In this document: positions 22,296 to 32,458 of the stretch, in pieces
How positions within the stretch are numbered: the stretch's first letter is position 1
Layout of the letters: each line of letters begins with the position of its first letter
Assembly: GCF_051549855.1 (NCBI RefSeq)
Contig: NZ_CP196080.1
Location: 248,001-312,000 of the forward strand
Length of the DNA stretch: 64,000 nucleotides
Direction: 5' to 3'
DNA from: Metamycoplasma sp051549855
Lineage (GTDB): Bacteria; Bacillota_I; Bacilli_A; Mycoplasmatales; Metamycoplasmataceae
The notes under the pieces: generated by a model
What the model was told of the DNA's origin: nothing
Seen by the model: the letters and a program-made list of their open reading frames with translations, nothing else
Databases searched by the model: none
Program-made: the position numbers and the translations under genes

Positions 22296-23645
22296 TTAGA
22301 AACCGAAACCACCATTTTTCATCAATTGAGCCATATTCATTTGACCTCTTCCTGAAGCCATCTCTTTCATTTGCTTTGCCATGCGCTCATAATCAGTTAT
22401 TAACATATTGTATTCACGCGCGCTACGACCAGAACCACTCAAGATTCTTGCTTTGCGGTTTGCATCTTTTAATAATTTAGGATTTTTACGTTCTTTTTTG
22501 GTCATTGAGTCCATTAAAATCTTGTAAATGTCGAATTTTTCTTCTGCTCTTGAAATTTGATCTTCGTCAATTTTATTTCCTAAACCAGGAATCATTTTCA
22601 AGATTTTAGTCATTTTTCCTAATTTCTTGATTTGTGCCATTGTTTCCATTAAATCTTCTAAACTAAATTGACCGCTAAAAAATCTTTGTCCTAATTTGCG
22701 AGCTTTTGATTCATCAATATTTTCTTCTGCCTGTTCGATAAGTCCAACAATGTCACCCATTCCCAAAATTCTTTTTGCCATTCTTTGGGGATCAAAGGCT
22801 TCTAAAGCGGAAATTTTTTCTCCTGTTCCGATGAAAATGATTGGAACGTTTAAAAGATGAGTGATTGAAAGAGCAGCTCCACCACGAGTATCAGAATCTA
22901 GTTTAGTAATAATTGTTCCGTTTAATTGCAACTCATCATTAAAAATTTTGGCAACATTAATAACATCCTGCCCACTCATTGCATCAACTACTAAGAAAAT
23001 GTAGTCTGGGTGAATATTCTTTTTGATATTTTTTAACTCTTGCATTAAGTTTTCATCAATTGCTAAACGTCCCGCTGTATCGACAATTACTAAATCGTTG
23101 CTGTTTTGTTTGGCTTGTTGTAATCCGTTGTTAACAATCGCTAATGCGTCATCAACTTTTTCAGTATAAAAATCAACATCAATTTGTTTTGCAAGAGATT
23201 GTAATTGATCTCTAGCAGCCGGACGATAAATATCCGCTCCTATTAATAATGGCTTAGAAGCGATTTTTTTCTTTCTTAAAAATGCTGCTAATTTGGCAGT
23301 CGATGTTGTCTTCCCACTACCTTGTAGCCCAATCATCATAATCTTGGTAGGTTGTGATTTTATCTTGATTTCTGTTGCTTTTGAACCTAGAATTCGAACT
23401 AATTCTTCTCGGAAGATTTTAACTACGGTTTGTTGTGTGTCTAAATTACCTAATTTTCCATTTTCAAGAATTTTTGTTTTCACTTCTTTTGTAAAAGTTT
23501 TAACAACTTCTAAGTTAACGTCAGCTTCAAGTAATGAAAGTTTTACTTCACGGATTATTTCTAAAACATCAGCTTCCTCAATGCGAGTTTTTTTATTCAT
23601 TTTTTCAATTGATTTTTGTATTCTATTACCAATAAATTCAAACAT
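22296..23645 (-). CDS. ffh: Signal recognition particle protein Ffh
   Basis: 449 aa with no TGA codon. It binds SRP RNA and nascent signal sequences and, with FtsY, delivers ribosomes to the membrane. Order of domains: N domain ~1-90; G domain with P-loop GLQGSGKTT, ADIYRPAARDQL, DTAGR and TKLDSDTRGG; and the methionine-rich M domain (~305-449) with GMGDIVGLIEQAEE and the RNA-binding SGSGRS. A TATAAT (complement of 23654-23659) lies 8 nt before the ATG and no ribosome site is present, suggesting a leaderless mRNA. Export machinery of this kind must serve the many exported proteins around it. Confidence 0.97.
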   Translation of the reverse strand: MFEFIGNRIQKSIEKMNKKTRIEEADVLEIIREVKLSLLEADVNLEVVKTFTKEVKTKILENGKLGNLDTQQTVVKIFREELVRILGSKATEIKIKSQPTKIMMIGLQGSGKTTSTAKLAAFLRKKKIASKPLLIGADIYRPAARDQLQSLAKQIDVDFYTEKVDDALAIVNNGLQQAKQNSNDLVIVDTAGRLAIDENLMQELKNIKKNIHPDYIFLVVDAMSGQDVINVAKIFNDELQLNGTIITKLDSDTRGGAALSITHLLNVPIIFIGTGEKISALEAFDPQRMAKRILGMGDIVGLIEQAEENIDESKARKLGQRFFSGQFSLEDLMETMAQIKKLGKMTKILKMIPGLGNKIDEDQISRAEEKFDIYKILMDSMTKKERKNPKLLKDANRKARILSGSGRSAREYNMLITDYERMAKQMKEMASGRGQMNMAQLMKNGGFGF

Positions 23646-23753
23646 AATATTTAATTATAACCTAAAACCTTTTTTAAGTACTTGCAGTGACTTTTAACAG
23701 CCATAAAGACTCAAATTGATAAACAAAATTACTCATTTTTTCTTTGCAAGCAC

Positions 23754-23783
23754 TTACATTTTGAAGGTTTTTAATGGTACAAT
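23754..23783 (+). promoter_or_regulatory. Promoter of xfp
   Basis: TTACAT (23754-23759), 18-bp spacer, TACAAT -10 (23778-23783), then a ~30-nt leader with AAGGAG immediately before the ATG at 23820. Confidence 0.55.
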
Positions 23784-23819
23784 AAATAAGTAATATACAC
23801 ATTATTACGAAGGAGAAAA

Positions 23820-26195
23820 ATGAAATTCAAAAACGATAAATTTTCAACCAAAGAATACTTTGACAAATTAGACGCTTGATTTAGAGCGGCTACTTACATT
23901 TCTGCTGGTCAAATGTATTTAAGAAACAATCCATTATTACGTAAACCTTTAACAAGTGATGATGTTAAGATTTATCCAATTGGGCACTGAGGAACTATCC
24001 CAGGACAAAATTACATTTACGCCCACTTAAATCGTGTGATTAATAAATACGATTTAAACATGTTCTACATCGAAGGACCAGGACATGGTGGACAAGTTAT
24101 GGTTTCAAACTCATACTTAGATGGAAGTTATTCAGAACTATTTCCAGAAATTACTCAAGATGAAAAAGGGATGCAAAAATTATTCAAAATTTTCTCATTC
24201 CCAGGCGGAATTGCTTCTCATGCCGCTCCTGAAACTCCCGGTTCAATTCACGAAGGTGGAGAATTAGGTTACGCTTTAAGCCATGCAATGGGAGCAATCT
24301 TAGATAATCCAAATGTGATTGCTGCAACAGTCATTGGAGATGGAGAAGCTGAAACTGGACCTTTAATGGCTGGATGATTCTCAAATTCATTCATTAACCC
24401 AGTAAAAGATGGAGCAATTTTACCAATTTTGTACTTAAATGGTGGAAAAATTTCAAACCCAACAATTCTAGAACGTAAAAGTGATAAAGAACTAGAAATG
24501 TTTTTTAAAGGATTAGGTTGAGATCCTATCTTCGTTAAAATTGATAATACTTCAAGCCAACACGCTTTAATGGCTTCAAAAATGGATAAAGCAATTGAAA
24601 AAATTCTTGCAATTCAACAAAAAGCACGTGCTAAAAGTGCACAAGTCGCAACTCGCCAAAATTGACCAGTTCTTATTGCTCGGATTCCAAAAGGAATTAC
24701 TGGACCTGAACAATGAGATAATCTTCAAATCGAAGGAAGCTTCAGAGCACACCAAGTTCCTATTCCGGTAGCAGCTGACAAAATGTCACATGCAGATAAG
24801 TTGGAAGCTTGATTGAGAAGTTATAACCCAGACCAATTATTCGACGAAAACGGAACATTCAAAGATGAATACCGTCAAATTTCTCCAAAAGGTGACAAGA
24901 GAATGTCAACAAACCCTATCACCAATGGAGGAATCAAACCAGTCAAATTAGATTTACCTAACTGAAAAGAATTTGCTTTAAATTTCAAACAACCAGGTGA
25001 AATGAAAGCACAAGATATGGTTGAATTAGGTGGTTATTTAGCAAAAATAATTACAAACAACCCTGAAAACTTCCGTATTTTTGGACCTGATGAAACAAAA
25101 TCAAACCGTTTAAGCAAAGTTTTCGAAGTTACTAAACGTCAATGATTAGAAAGTATTAATCCAAAACTAGATGAATGATTAGCGCCTTCAGGAAGAGTTA
25201 TTGATTCACAACTTTCAGAACACCAAGCTGAAGGATTTTTAGAAGGTTATGTATTAACCGGAAGACACGGAGTTTTTGCTAGTTATGAAGCATTCCTAAG
25301 AGTAGTTGACTCAATGATTACTCAACACATGAAATGAATCAAAAAGGCTGATGAAGTGCACTGAAGAAATGATTATCCTTCATTAAACATCATGGCTGTT
25401 TCAACTGCTTTCCAACAAGACCACAACGGTTATACTCACCAAGATCCTGGAATTTTGGGGCACTTAGCAGACAAACAAGCAAAATACATTCGTGAATACT
25501 TACCTGCTGATACAAATACATTATTAGCAGTTATGGATAAAGCATTTTCAGACCGTAATGTAATTAACCTAATTGTCGCTTCAAAACAAGTTCGTGACCA
25601 ATTCTTTAGTGTTGAAGAAGCTCAAGAATTAGTTGACAAGGGACTAAAAGTTATTGATTGAGCTTCAACTGCTACTGACAAAGATGTTGATTTAGTAATG
25701 GTTTCATCTGGAACGGAACCTACAATCGAAGCACTAGCAGCAGTTAACTTGTTACACAATCAATACAAAGATTTAAAAATTCGTTTTGTTAATGTTGTTG
25801 ACTTATTAAAACTGCGAAGTCCAGAAATCGATGAACGTGGACTAACAGACGAAGAATTTGACAAAATCTTCACTAAAGATAAACCTATTGTTTTTGCTTT
25901 CCACGGATATGAAGCTTTAATTAGAGATATTTTCTTTAAACGTCACAATCACAATCTTCACATTCATGGTTATCGTGAAAATGGAGACATTACCACAACA
26001 TTTGATATTCGGGTAATGAGTAAAATGGATCGTTTCGACATCGCAGCTACCGCAGCTAAAGCAGTATATGATCAAAAAGCAAATGATTTTGTAAACGAAA
26101 TGGCGCAAAAAATTGCTTACCATAACCAATATATTCGTGAAGCAGGAACAGACATTGACGAAGTTAAAAACTGAAAATGACAACCTATTAAATAA
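23820..26195 (+). CDS. xfp: Xylulose-5-phosphate/fructose-6-phosphate phosphoketolase
   Basis: 791 aa with many TGA(Trp) codons; length as expected for the family. A thiamine-diphosphate enzyme that splits xylulose-5-phosphate (and often fructose-6-phosphate) with phosphate, giving acetyl-phosphate plus glyceraldehyde-3-phosphate (or erythrose-4-phosphate). Visible marks: PIGHWGTIPGQN and EGPGHGG near the N terminus; the ThDP-binding GDGEAETGPLMAGW; IPKGITGPEQWD; and, in the second half, FQQDHNGYTHQDPG. Acetyl-phosphate can feed acetate kinase for ATP. GAP formed here can enter glycolysis with TpiA (28264). Good promoter, AAGGAG site and terminator: a single-gene unit. Confidence 0.97.
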
Positions 26196-26202
26196 TTACA
26201 AA

Positions 26203-26225
26203 AGTCCGATTGATTCGGGCTTTTT
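26203..26225 (+). terminator. Intrinsic terminator of xfp
   Basis: AGTCCG (26203-26208), 7-nt loop, CGGGCT (26216-26221), T5; one G-U pair. Confidence 0.75.
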
Positions 26226-26239
26226 GTATAATTTTAAAT

Positions 26240-26545
26240 ATGAAAAAACTAGCCAAAATATTTGCACTAACATCACTTTTAACTTTGACTAGCCTGACTG
26301 TTGTTGCTAGTCCAGTTGTTGTTCAAAATATGAGTCAAAATCACAATCAAAAGACTCAAAAAATTAATGCCGAGCCGATAATTACTAACTTAGAAAACCA
26401 AACAACACTCGTTCCTACTAAAGAAGAAACTAAAACTGTTTCTAAAAGCACAGCTCCTTGAAATGCTTTAATTATTGCTGGACTTAGTATTTCAGTAGTA
26501 GGAATCATTGCTGTTATTGTTTATTTAATCTTTAAGAAGAAGTAA
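26240..26545 (+). CDS. Small exported protein with C-terminal membrane anchor
   Basis: 101 aa. N-terminal signal sequence (MKKLAKIFALTSLLTLTSL). A polar, Thr/Lys/Glu/Gln-rich ectodomain of ~45 residues follows. Then one membrane helix (ALIIAGLSISVVGIIAVIVY) and a FKKK tail. It has one TGA(Trp) just before the membrane helix. No ribosome site; TATAAT at 26227-26232 ends 7 nt before the ATG, so the mRNA is probably leaderless. An in-frame start at 26210 lies inside the xfp terminator and is rejected. No family recognised; the layout is that of a small anchored surface peptide. Confidence 0.75.
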
Positions 26546-26550
26546 AAAAG

Positions 26551-26588
26551 CACACAATATGAGTATTTTTTCGCTTTTTTGTGTGTTA
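26551..26588 (+). terminator. Probable terminator
   Basis: CACACAA (26551-26557) pairs with TTGTGTG (26579-26585) across a 21-nt loop that itself contains a T6 run. Weaker than the other terminators in the window. Confidence 0.4.
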
Positions 26589-26614
26589 AGTTATAATTTT
26601 TAATAAGGAGATAT

Positions 26615-27565
26615 ATGGATCGAAGAAACAAGCAAAGAAAATTTCTATTCGCGATTGATTTGGATGGTACTTTGTTAGCAAGCAGTGCTGAACAAACTAT
26701 TCACCCAAAAACAGTTGAACAAATTAAAAGAGCAGTTGATGAAGGACACGTTGTTTCAATCATCACTGGACGTCCTTGAAGAAGTACAAAACCAATTTAT
26801 GATCGCTTAGGACTTAATGCTATTGTTGGAAACTATAATGGAGCACACATTCATAATCCTAATGACCCATTTTTTATCCCAACTATTTCTTATTTAGATT
26901 TAAATGAAGTTTTATACATTTTAGGTGATAAAAAGGTTGAAGCAGAAATTTCTAACTACGCTATTGAAGGACCTGACTGAGTACAATTAATGCACCGCGA
27001 CGAAGCTCTAGAAAGAGTTTTCAACTTCAATACAGCAACAAAATTTAAAGAAAAAATTGAACTTACTAAATTACCTTTAAAACCAACAGGAATTGTTTTT
27101 GATGTTAAACCAACTACTGATGTTGTTGAACTATTAAGTTATCTAAAGAAAAGATATGGAGACTTAGGAGAATTTTCTTCTTGATCTAAAGGAGAAGGTT
27201 TAACTCCAGTTGTTGATATTACTTCAATCGGAGTAACAAAAGCCAAAGTAATTAGTTTATTAATGCGTTACTACGATATTGATATTGATGATACTATTGC
27301 TTTTGGAGATTCATTCAATGATGCAAGTATGTTTGAAACATGTAACATTGGAGTAGCCCCTGCTAATGCCGAACAATTCATAAAATCATTAGCAAGTGAA
27401 AAAATGAAACAAACTAATAAAGAAGGAGCTGTTGGTATTTTTATTGAAAAGTTCCTAAACAATCCTGAAAAATACATCAAAAAAGCCAAAGCCTTCCATA
27501 AAGAATTAGATAAAGAAAAATTACAATTAGTAAGTGCTTCACACTTTTACGAAGATGAAAAATAA
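26615..27565 (+). CDS. Cof-type HAD-IIB family hydrolase
   Basis: 316 aa with TGA(Trp) codons. A phosphatase of the haloacid dehalogenase superfamily, cytoplasmic, probably acting on sugar phosphates or similar small phosphoesters. Motif I is AIDLDGTLL, with nucleophile Asp15 and Asp17. Motif II is the SIITGR stretch. The cap domain is ~85-195. The conserved Lys lies before ISLL, and motif IV is AFGDSFNDASMF. TATAAT at 26592-26597 and AAGGAG precede the ATG. Its last 11 nt overlap rnhC, so the two are co-transcribed and translationally coupled. Substrate not predictable. Confidence 0.9.
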
Positions 27566-28214
27566 TTTAGATTTGATCGGTTGCGATGAAACCGGAGTTG
27601 GAGATTATTTTAGCCCCATTATTTTTGTAGCAGCTTATGTGCCAGACCAAGCAAAAGAAGAAATTATTAATTTAGGTGTTAAAGATTCTAAAAAATTATC
27701 AGATAAAAAAATAGTCAAGATTGCTAGTCAAATTCTTGACAAGGTTTTTTATACAAAAACAACTTTAACCCAAAAAGGAAACAATAGTCTTGCTCGATTT
27801 TTAAATGTTAATGAAGTTAAATTACTTTATCACTACAAAAATATTGTTGCTTTACAAGAAAAAATCTCTAAGCCGGCCATTATTGACCAATTTTCTACTC
27901 TCCGCAGCATTGCTGGCTATGAAGCAAGATTAGCTAAAACTAATTTAAATTTTCAAAAACCGCATTACGAAGTTTTATTTGAAACTAAAGCTGAAGATAA
28001 TTATTTAAGTGTTGCAGTTGCTTCAATTTTGGCACGTTATTTCTTTTTAAAAGCAATGCAAGAACAAAATGAAAAATATAAAGTAATTTTTCCATTTGGA
28101 GCAAGCAACAAAATCATTGAGTTTGGTAAAGAATTTATCAAAATCTATGGCAAAGAAGAGCTTAATGTTGTTGCAAAAACTAATTTCAAAACTACCGATG
28201 CCATTCTAGGTTAA
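27555..28214 (+). CDS. rnhC: Ribonuclease HIII (short form)
   Basis: 219 aa. Cuts the RNA strand of RNA-DNA hybrids and so removes primers and R-loops. The motif LIGCDETGVGDYFSP carries the first two acidic catalytic residues (Asp11, Glu12); the GxGDYF form is typical of HIII rather than HII. Other matching parts are KDSKKLSDKKI and a later SVAVASILARYFFL. Most HIII enzymes have a ~80-aa N-terminal TBP-like domain; it is absent here. The start at 27555 is chosen because homology begins at once after it; an upstream in-frame start at 27534 is inside the HAD gene. Overlaps the HAD gene by 11 nt. Confidence 0.85.
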   Translation: MKNNLDLIGCDETGVGDYFSPIIFVAAYVPDQAKEEIINLGVKDSKKLSDKKIVKIASQILDKVFYTKTTLTQKGNNSLARFLNVNEVKLLYHYKNIVALQEKISKPAIIDQFSTLRSIAGYEARLAKTNLNFQKPHYEVLFETKAEDNYLSVAVASILARYFFLKAMQEQNEKYKVIFPFGASNKIIEFGKEFIKIYGKEELNVVAKTNFKTTDAILG

Positions 28215-28248
28215 CAAAAAAGCCAGTTTCACTCAGATACTGGCTTTA
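28215..28248. terminator. Bidirectional terminator, rnhC / tpiA
   Basis: AAGCCAGT (28220-28227) pairs with ACTGGCTT (28239-28246), 11-nt loop. The minus-strand side has T6, so it mainly ends tpiA; the plus-strand T-run is poorer. Confidence 0.8.
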
Positions 28249-28263
28249 GTCTTAATTGGATAA

Positions 28264-29025
28264 CTATTTTTGGTTTAACAGTTCAATGTTTTTATCCATA
28301 ATTTCTAGCATTTCAAAAAAGCTTTCAGCTTGCAATGATGCCTTACCCACTAAAAAACCACTTATGTAAGGGATTTCTAGCAAGTGTTTAATGTTTTCTG
28401 GTTTAGCACTACCACCATACATAAAACTTACGTTTGGTAGTTTTTTACCTAGTACATCATAAACCTTAATAAGATGTTCGTTTGAAGCAACTTTTCCTGT
28501 TCCTATAGCTCAGATTGGTTCATATGAAACAATAACATTTTTAAGGTCACTAACTCCTTCTAATGCCTCATCTAGTTGTTTGATTAGTGAGTCTAAGGTT
28601 TGGTTGTTTTCATACTCTTCTAAGGTTTCACCAATACACAAAATAACATGTAATCCAACAGTCAATGCATTTTTAATACGGCGGTTGATTTTGTGCCCGT
28701 TGTCTTCGAAAAATAGCCGTCTTTCCGAGTGCCCAATAATTACAAAGTCCAAATCAAGATCTTTTAATTGTGCAGCTGATATATCACCAGTGTAAGCTCC
28801 CTTATCAAACATAGAAATATTTTGTGCTCCTACCTTGATATCTGAACGACTCACTCCTGGCAATGTCTTAACTGCTAAATTACACAACGATGGAGCTACT
28901 CCAAAGAATACACCATTACTTTTTTTACGCTTTGAAAAGTATTCATCTAGCTTTACCATGAACTGAATTTCTTCAGTGAATGTTAAGTTCATTTTATGGT
29001 TACCAATTAAAAAATATTTATCCAT
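28264..29025 (-). CDS. tpiA: Triosephosphate isomerase
   Basis: 253 aa, with a TGA(Trp) codon in the YEPIW motif. Interconverts dihydroxyacetone phosphate and glyceraldehyde-3-phosphate in glycolysis. Catalytic residues are visible: Lys11 in GNHKMN, electrophile His99 in IIGHSERR and general base Glu169 in SYEPIWAIGTGK. The phosphate-binding YGGSAKP loop and the C-terminal GFLVGKASL are also present. Length is usual. Ribosome site AAGGA. It stands alone, convergent with rnhC. Confidence 0.97.
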
Positions 29026-29114
29026 TTTTTCCTTCTTTCACACTTAATAAAAAAATTATAACTTTTTTAAGAAATTTTTGAGTTCCAAGGCCATTTAATA
29101 TTTATAATAAAAGT

Positions 29115-29489
29115 ATGATTTTAGAAGTAGTAGCAGGATTAATTAAGAATTCGGAAAACAAATTTTTGATGCTTAAAAGACCAGAACACAAACACAATCC
29201 ACACCTATTTGAGTTGCCTGGTGGAAAATTTGATTTTGGACTAGATAAAGAAGAACAACTAAAACGCATTATCAAAGAAGAATTAGATGTTGATGTTGTA
29301 AATTACAAGTTTTTAAGAAAAATTTCACACGTTCACGAATTAGGGAAGCTAGAAGTTAACTTCTATGAAATTGAAGTGAAGGGTGACATCAAGTTATTAC
29401 AACACAAAGAAGCTAAATGGGTAATCAAAGAAGAAGCATTGCAAATTCCGATGACTAAAGCAGCACACGAATTTGTTTCAAAACTATAA
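29115..29489 (+). CDS. Nudix-fold protein with degenerate Nudix box
   Basis: 124 aa. Fold and order fit MutT-type Nudix hydrolases, which cleave nucleoside diphosphates linked to X (NTP clean-up). The helix-loop-helix at residues 36-59 starts GGKFDFG and ends KEELDV. Against the consensus GX5EX7REUXEEXGU, E43 is Leu, E52 (the catalytic/metal residue of REUXEE) is Ile and G58 is Asp. G37, R51, E55 and E56 are kept. So activity may be altered or lost. TATAAT at 29103-29108 is 6 nt before the ATG with no ribosome site: leaderless. Uses TGG for Trp and no TGA, unlike most neighbours. Confidence 0.8.
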   Translation: MILEVVAGLIKNSENKFLMLKRPEHKHNPHLFELPGGKFDFGLDKEEQLKRIIKEELDVDVVNYKFLRKISHVHELGKLEVNFYEIEVKGDIKLLQHKEAKWVIKEEALQIPMTKAAHEFVSKL

Positions 29490-29508
29490 AAGGAAGAAGG
29501 AAGAAGAA

Positions 29509-29531
29509 AAAACTGGCGTTTGCCAGTTTTT
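29509..29531. terminator. Bidirectional terminator, Nudix / DUF262 gene
   Basis: AAACTGGC-GTTT-GCCAGTTT (29510-29529), A-run on one side and T-run on the other, between convergent genes. Confidence 0.85.
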
Positions 29532-29572
29532 GCTTAACTTTTAGAGACTAAGGGTAATCTAATATCTGTATA

Positions 29573-32458
29573 TTAAACGCCTTTATAAATTTCTTGCAAT
29601 GCTTTAATAATATTATCTTGTCTGTCTTTGATGTTTTGAACAACTTTTTTAATAGTTTTTTGATCTAATGAATCGATTCCCAAAATTGTTGCATTTGGAA
29701 ATTTCATTTCTTTTAATAAGAAATTAAGAGCTTTATCTTGAGGATATGTGTTTATCTTTTCTTTAAAATCTTTGTTTGACATTTTTGAGTTTAAATTCTT
29801 TGGTATTAAACAAGTATTTCCAATTGAGTAAAGATATTTTTTATCATCTTCGTTTTTAAAAAGTTTAGATCCTTCTCTTGGTTTTTGTGGGTGACAGTGC
29901 TCTAAACTTAATTCATTATCCTTGTTTTTGTCTTTGTTTATTGCATGGATAATTTTGTTGTATATTGTATCTACTTCATCAATAGGTGTAGTACTCAAAT
30001 TATCATTTTTTGGGTAAATATATTCCAAGATTAATTTAAGTCAAATTCTAGTATAAACTTCATTTAAATTATGTTTGTTTTCTTCTTTGTTTCATTCATT
30101 TAGTCCATCTTCGACTAATTTATTGAAATCTTGGTCGAATGAAGTTACCTCTTTAATGTTGGAAATTTCATTTATTAAATGTATCTTTAACTCTTCTTGA
30201 GTATCAATTTCGTATTTCGAATTTTTATCATTTCAGTCTAGAATTTTGATTGCAATTCTATCGAAATTTGATCTTAGAGACCTATCATGAAAATTACCTT
30301 TAGTTTTTCATCAAATGATAACCTTTTCCAATGTTTTCAGTCACAATCTTAATTCATGAATTTTATAATCATTCAAGCATTCATCATCAAAAACACCAAA
30401 TTTATCCAGAATAATATAAATTAAATTGATAGCAACATCTGGTAAATTTTCAGCCTTTTTCACTATAAAAATACCTTTTATTTTTGAAACCATAAGGGTA
30501 TAAATAAACTTAAGTTGGTTTCTTTTTTCTTTGTCTATGATTTTTGGGTTATCTAAATCTCCGTGCTTAATATATGACATTCTCCAAAGCTCAGTTATTA
30601 GATTTTCTTTTAAATTCTCTACAATTTTTTGTTTATTATTATTCTCAACATCATTAACAGCCTCATGATCAATGATTTCTTCTATAGTTTTACCTATGTT
30701 ATAGATGCTAATTTTTTCACTTTGAGTTTTTTTGAAATTTTTTAGCATGATAATTTGGAATATATTTTCTAAAATATCCTTATTATTAGCATTTAATTTC
30801 ATTTGTTTTTTGAAATCTCGAAATTGCCTTTCCGCTTCACCTTTATCTTTGTAATGAGACACGTGCAGCGAGTAAAGTTTTGAGAAAAATATATCGTACG
30901 TTTGTAAAGGTTTCGATAGAGTGTTGATGCTTTCAAAAAATTTGAAGGTATCTTCTTTCTTTTTATTTACTTTCGCAACAATTATAATATTATTAAGTAA
31001 ACAATCAATGAATTTTGCCAATATTTTAGCACGTTTATTGACTTTATATGAGTTCAATTCTGATTCAATAAATTCTTTTGTTTTTAAAAATTCTTTTATT
31101 GCTTATTTATTTTTGTATTTTTGAGGATACATGAAGAATTCATTTAAGTTTTTATAACACTTGATTTGTTGAAGATCTACAAATTTATTTAAAACATATA
31201 AAGTTTTTGATCCATTGATAGTTTTGGGTTCAAATAATTCAACTAAATTGTCATAACCATTTATTTCTAAGTCTTTTGCTTCGCTTGAATATAGCATTCT
31301 GATGGCTCAATAACAAATAACTAATAACGTCATTGTTCTTTGTTGACCATCAATAAGTCAATATGTGGAGCTTTCATTGTCTTTTAACAACGAAATAAAA
31401 CCTAAATCTAACGTTTCTTGTTCATTTTCAGAATTAGCTAATGAAAACACATCTTTAACTAATCTCTGAATCAGCTCGTTATTTCAAGCATAACCTCGTT
31501 GAAACAAAGGGATTAAAACTGAAAAATCCCCATATTTGTTAAGAAATAACATTTTAAAATATTCTTGAATAGTCATTCTTTCAGCTTCAAAATTAGGTTC
31601 AATACTACTTTCTCTCTTGCTATCTTTAAAGTTTAAATATTTAGCATTTTTGTAAAGATGTTCAAAACTAGTATTAATGTCTACCTTGATTGAATCATTA
31701 TTACCATCAATTCCATGGTATTTGTAAAGCCATGTTTTGAATTTATTTTCTAGATAGTTTTCGGAAGAAGAAATTTTGTTATTTTTTCTAGAAATTTCAT
31801 TTTTATAGTTATCGATGAACATATAATAACCAAGTGACTTGTTTATATTTTTTATGTCTGTGTCTAAAGTTCTAGCTAGTTCGTTTTTCTTTTTGTTATC
31901 TGATTTGTTGTAAACAATAGTAAATAATATTGAATAAAAGAAATCAACTTTATTATTGTTTCATTTCCGCGATTCTGAACTTAAAAAATCCTGGTTTTGA
32001 TTAATTAAATTTTGCATATTATTCATTGTCTTATCATAAACATGCTTTTTTAATTTTTCTGTTAACTTAGAAATATTTGAGTCTTTGTCATGCAAGTTTA
32101 CAGCATCTATTACATCTTGACTAAGAGAAAATTCGACACAATACTCTTCATCATTTGTTTGGTTTTTTATAACTATTAATTCAGTAAATAGTAAAATTCT
32201 AAGAAATTGTGTGATGGTACTCTTAGGATGAATAGTTCTATCCCGAAAAACGAAACAATCTTTCAACTCTTTGAAGTAGAGCTCACATTGATTATTATCT
32301 TTCTTTTTCTCTTCGTAAACGATAGTGAATTCTGAAGGTTTTTCGAGAAGATATTTACGTATTTCGGAGCTCTTCATTCAAGATTCAAAAAAAGTATCGA
32401 GATATCGACTTACATTTGTGCCAATTTTTCAATATTTAATATTATTTTTTTCTGTCAT
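29573..32458 (-). pseudogene. DUF262/DUF1524 (GmrSD-like) nuclease gene split by an in-frame TAA
   Basis: 961 codons if a TAA at codon 452 (31103-31105) is ignored. Residues ~1-200: no known domain, charged. DUF262 follows, with LFQRGYAW, WLIDGQQRTMTLL and FESINTLSKPLQTYD; this family uses a DGQQR motif and NTP. The C-terminal DUF1524/HNH-type domain has LSLEHCHPQKPR and SIGNTCLIPKNLNSKMSN. GmrSD-type enzymes cut foreign DNA. The TAA lies between DUF262 halves, so neither piece is a complete enzyme. The second piece (509 codons) has no convincing start. The start at 32458 follows GGAGAAAGAG and overlaps the methyltransferase by 17 nt, so the two form one operon. Loss of the nuclease with retention of the methylase is a common fate of restriction loci. 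TGA(Trp) codons occur throughout. Confidence 0.75.

Noticed and set aside
26210..26239. Upstream start for the 101-aa anchored peptide
   Set aside because: It lies in the xfp terminator stem, while TATAAT at 26227 points to a start at 26240.
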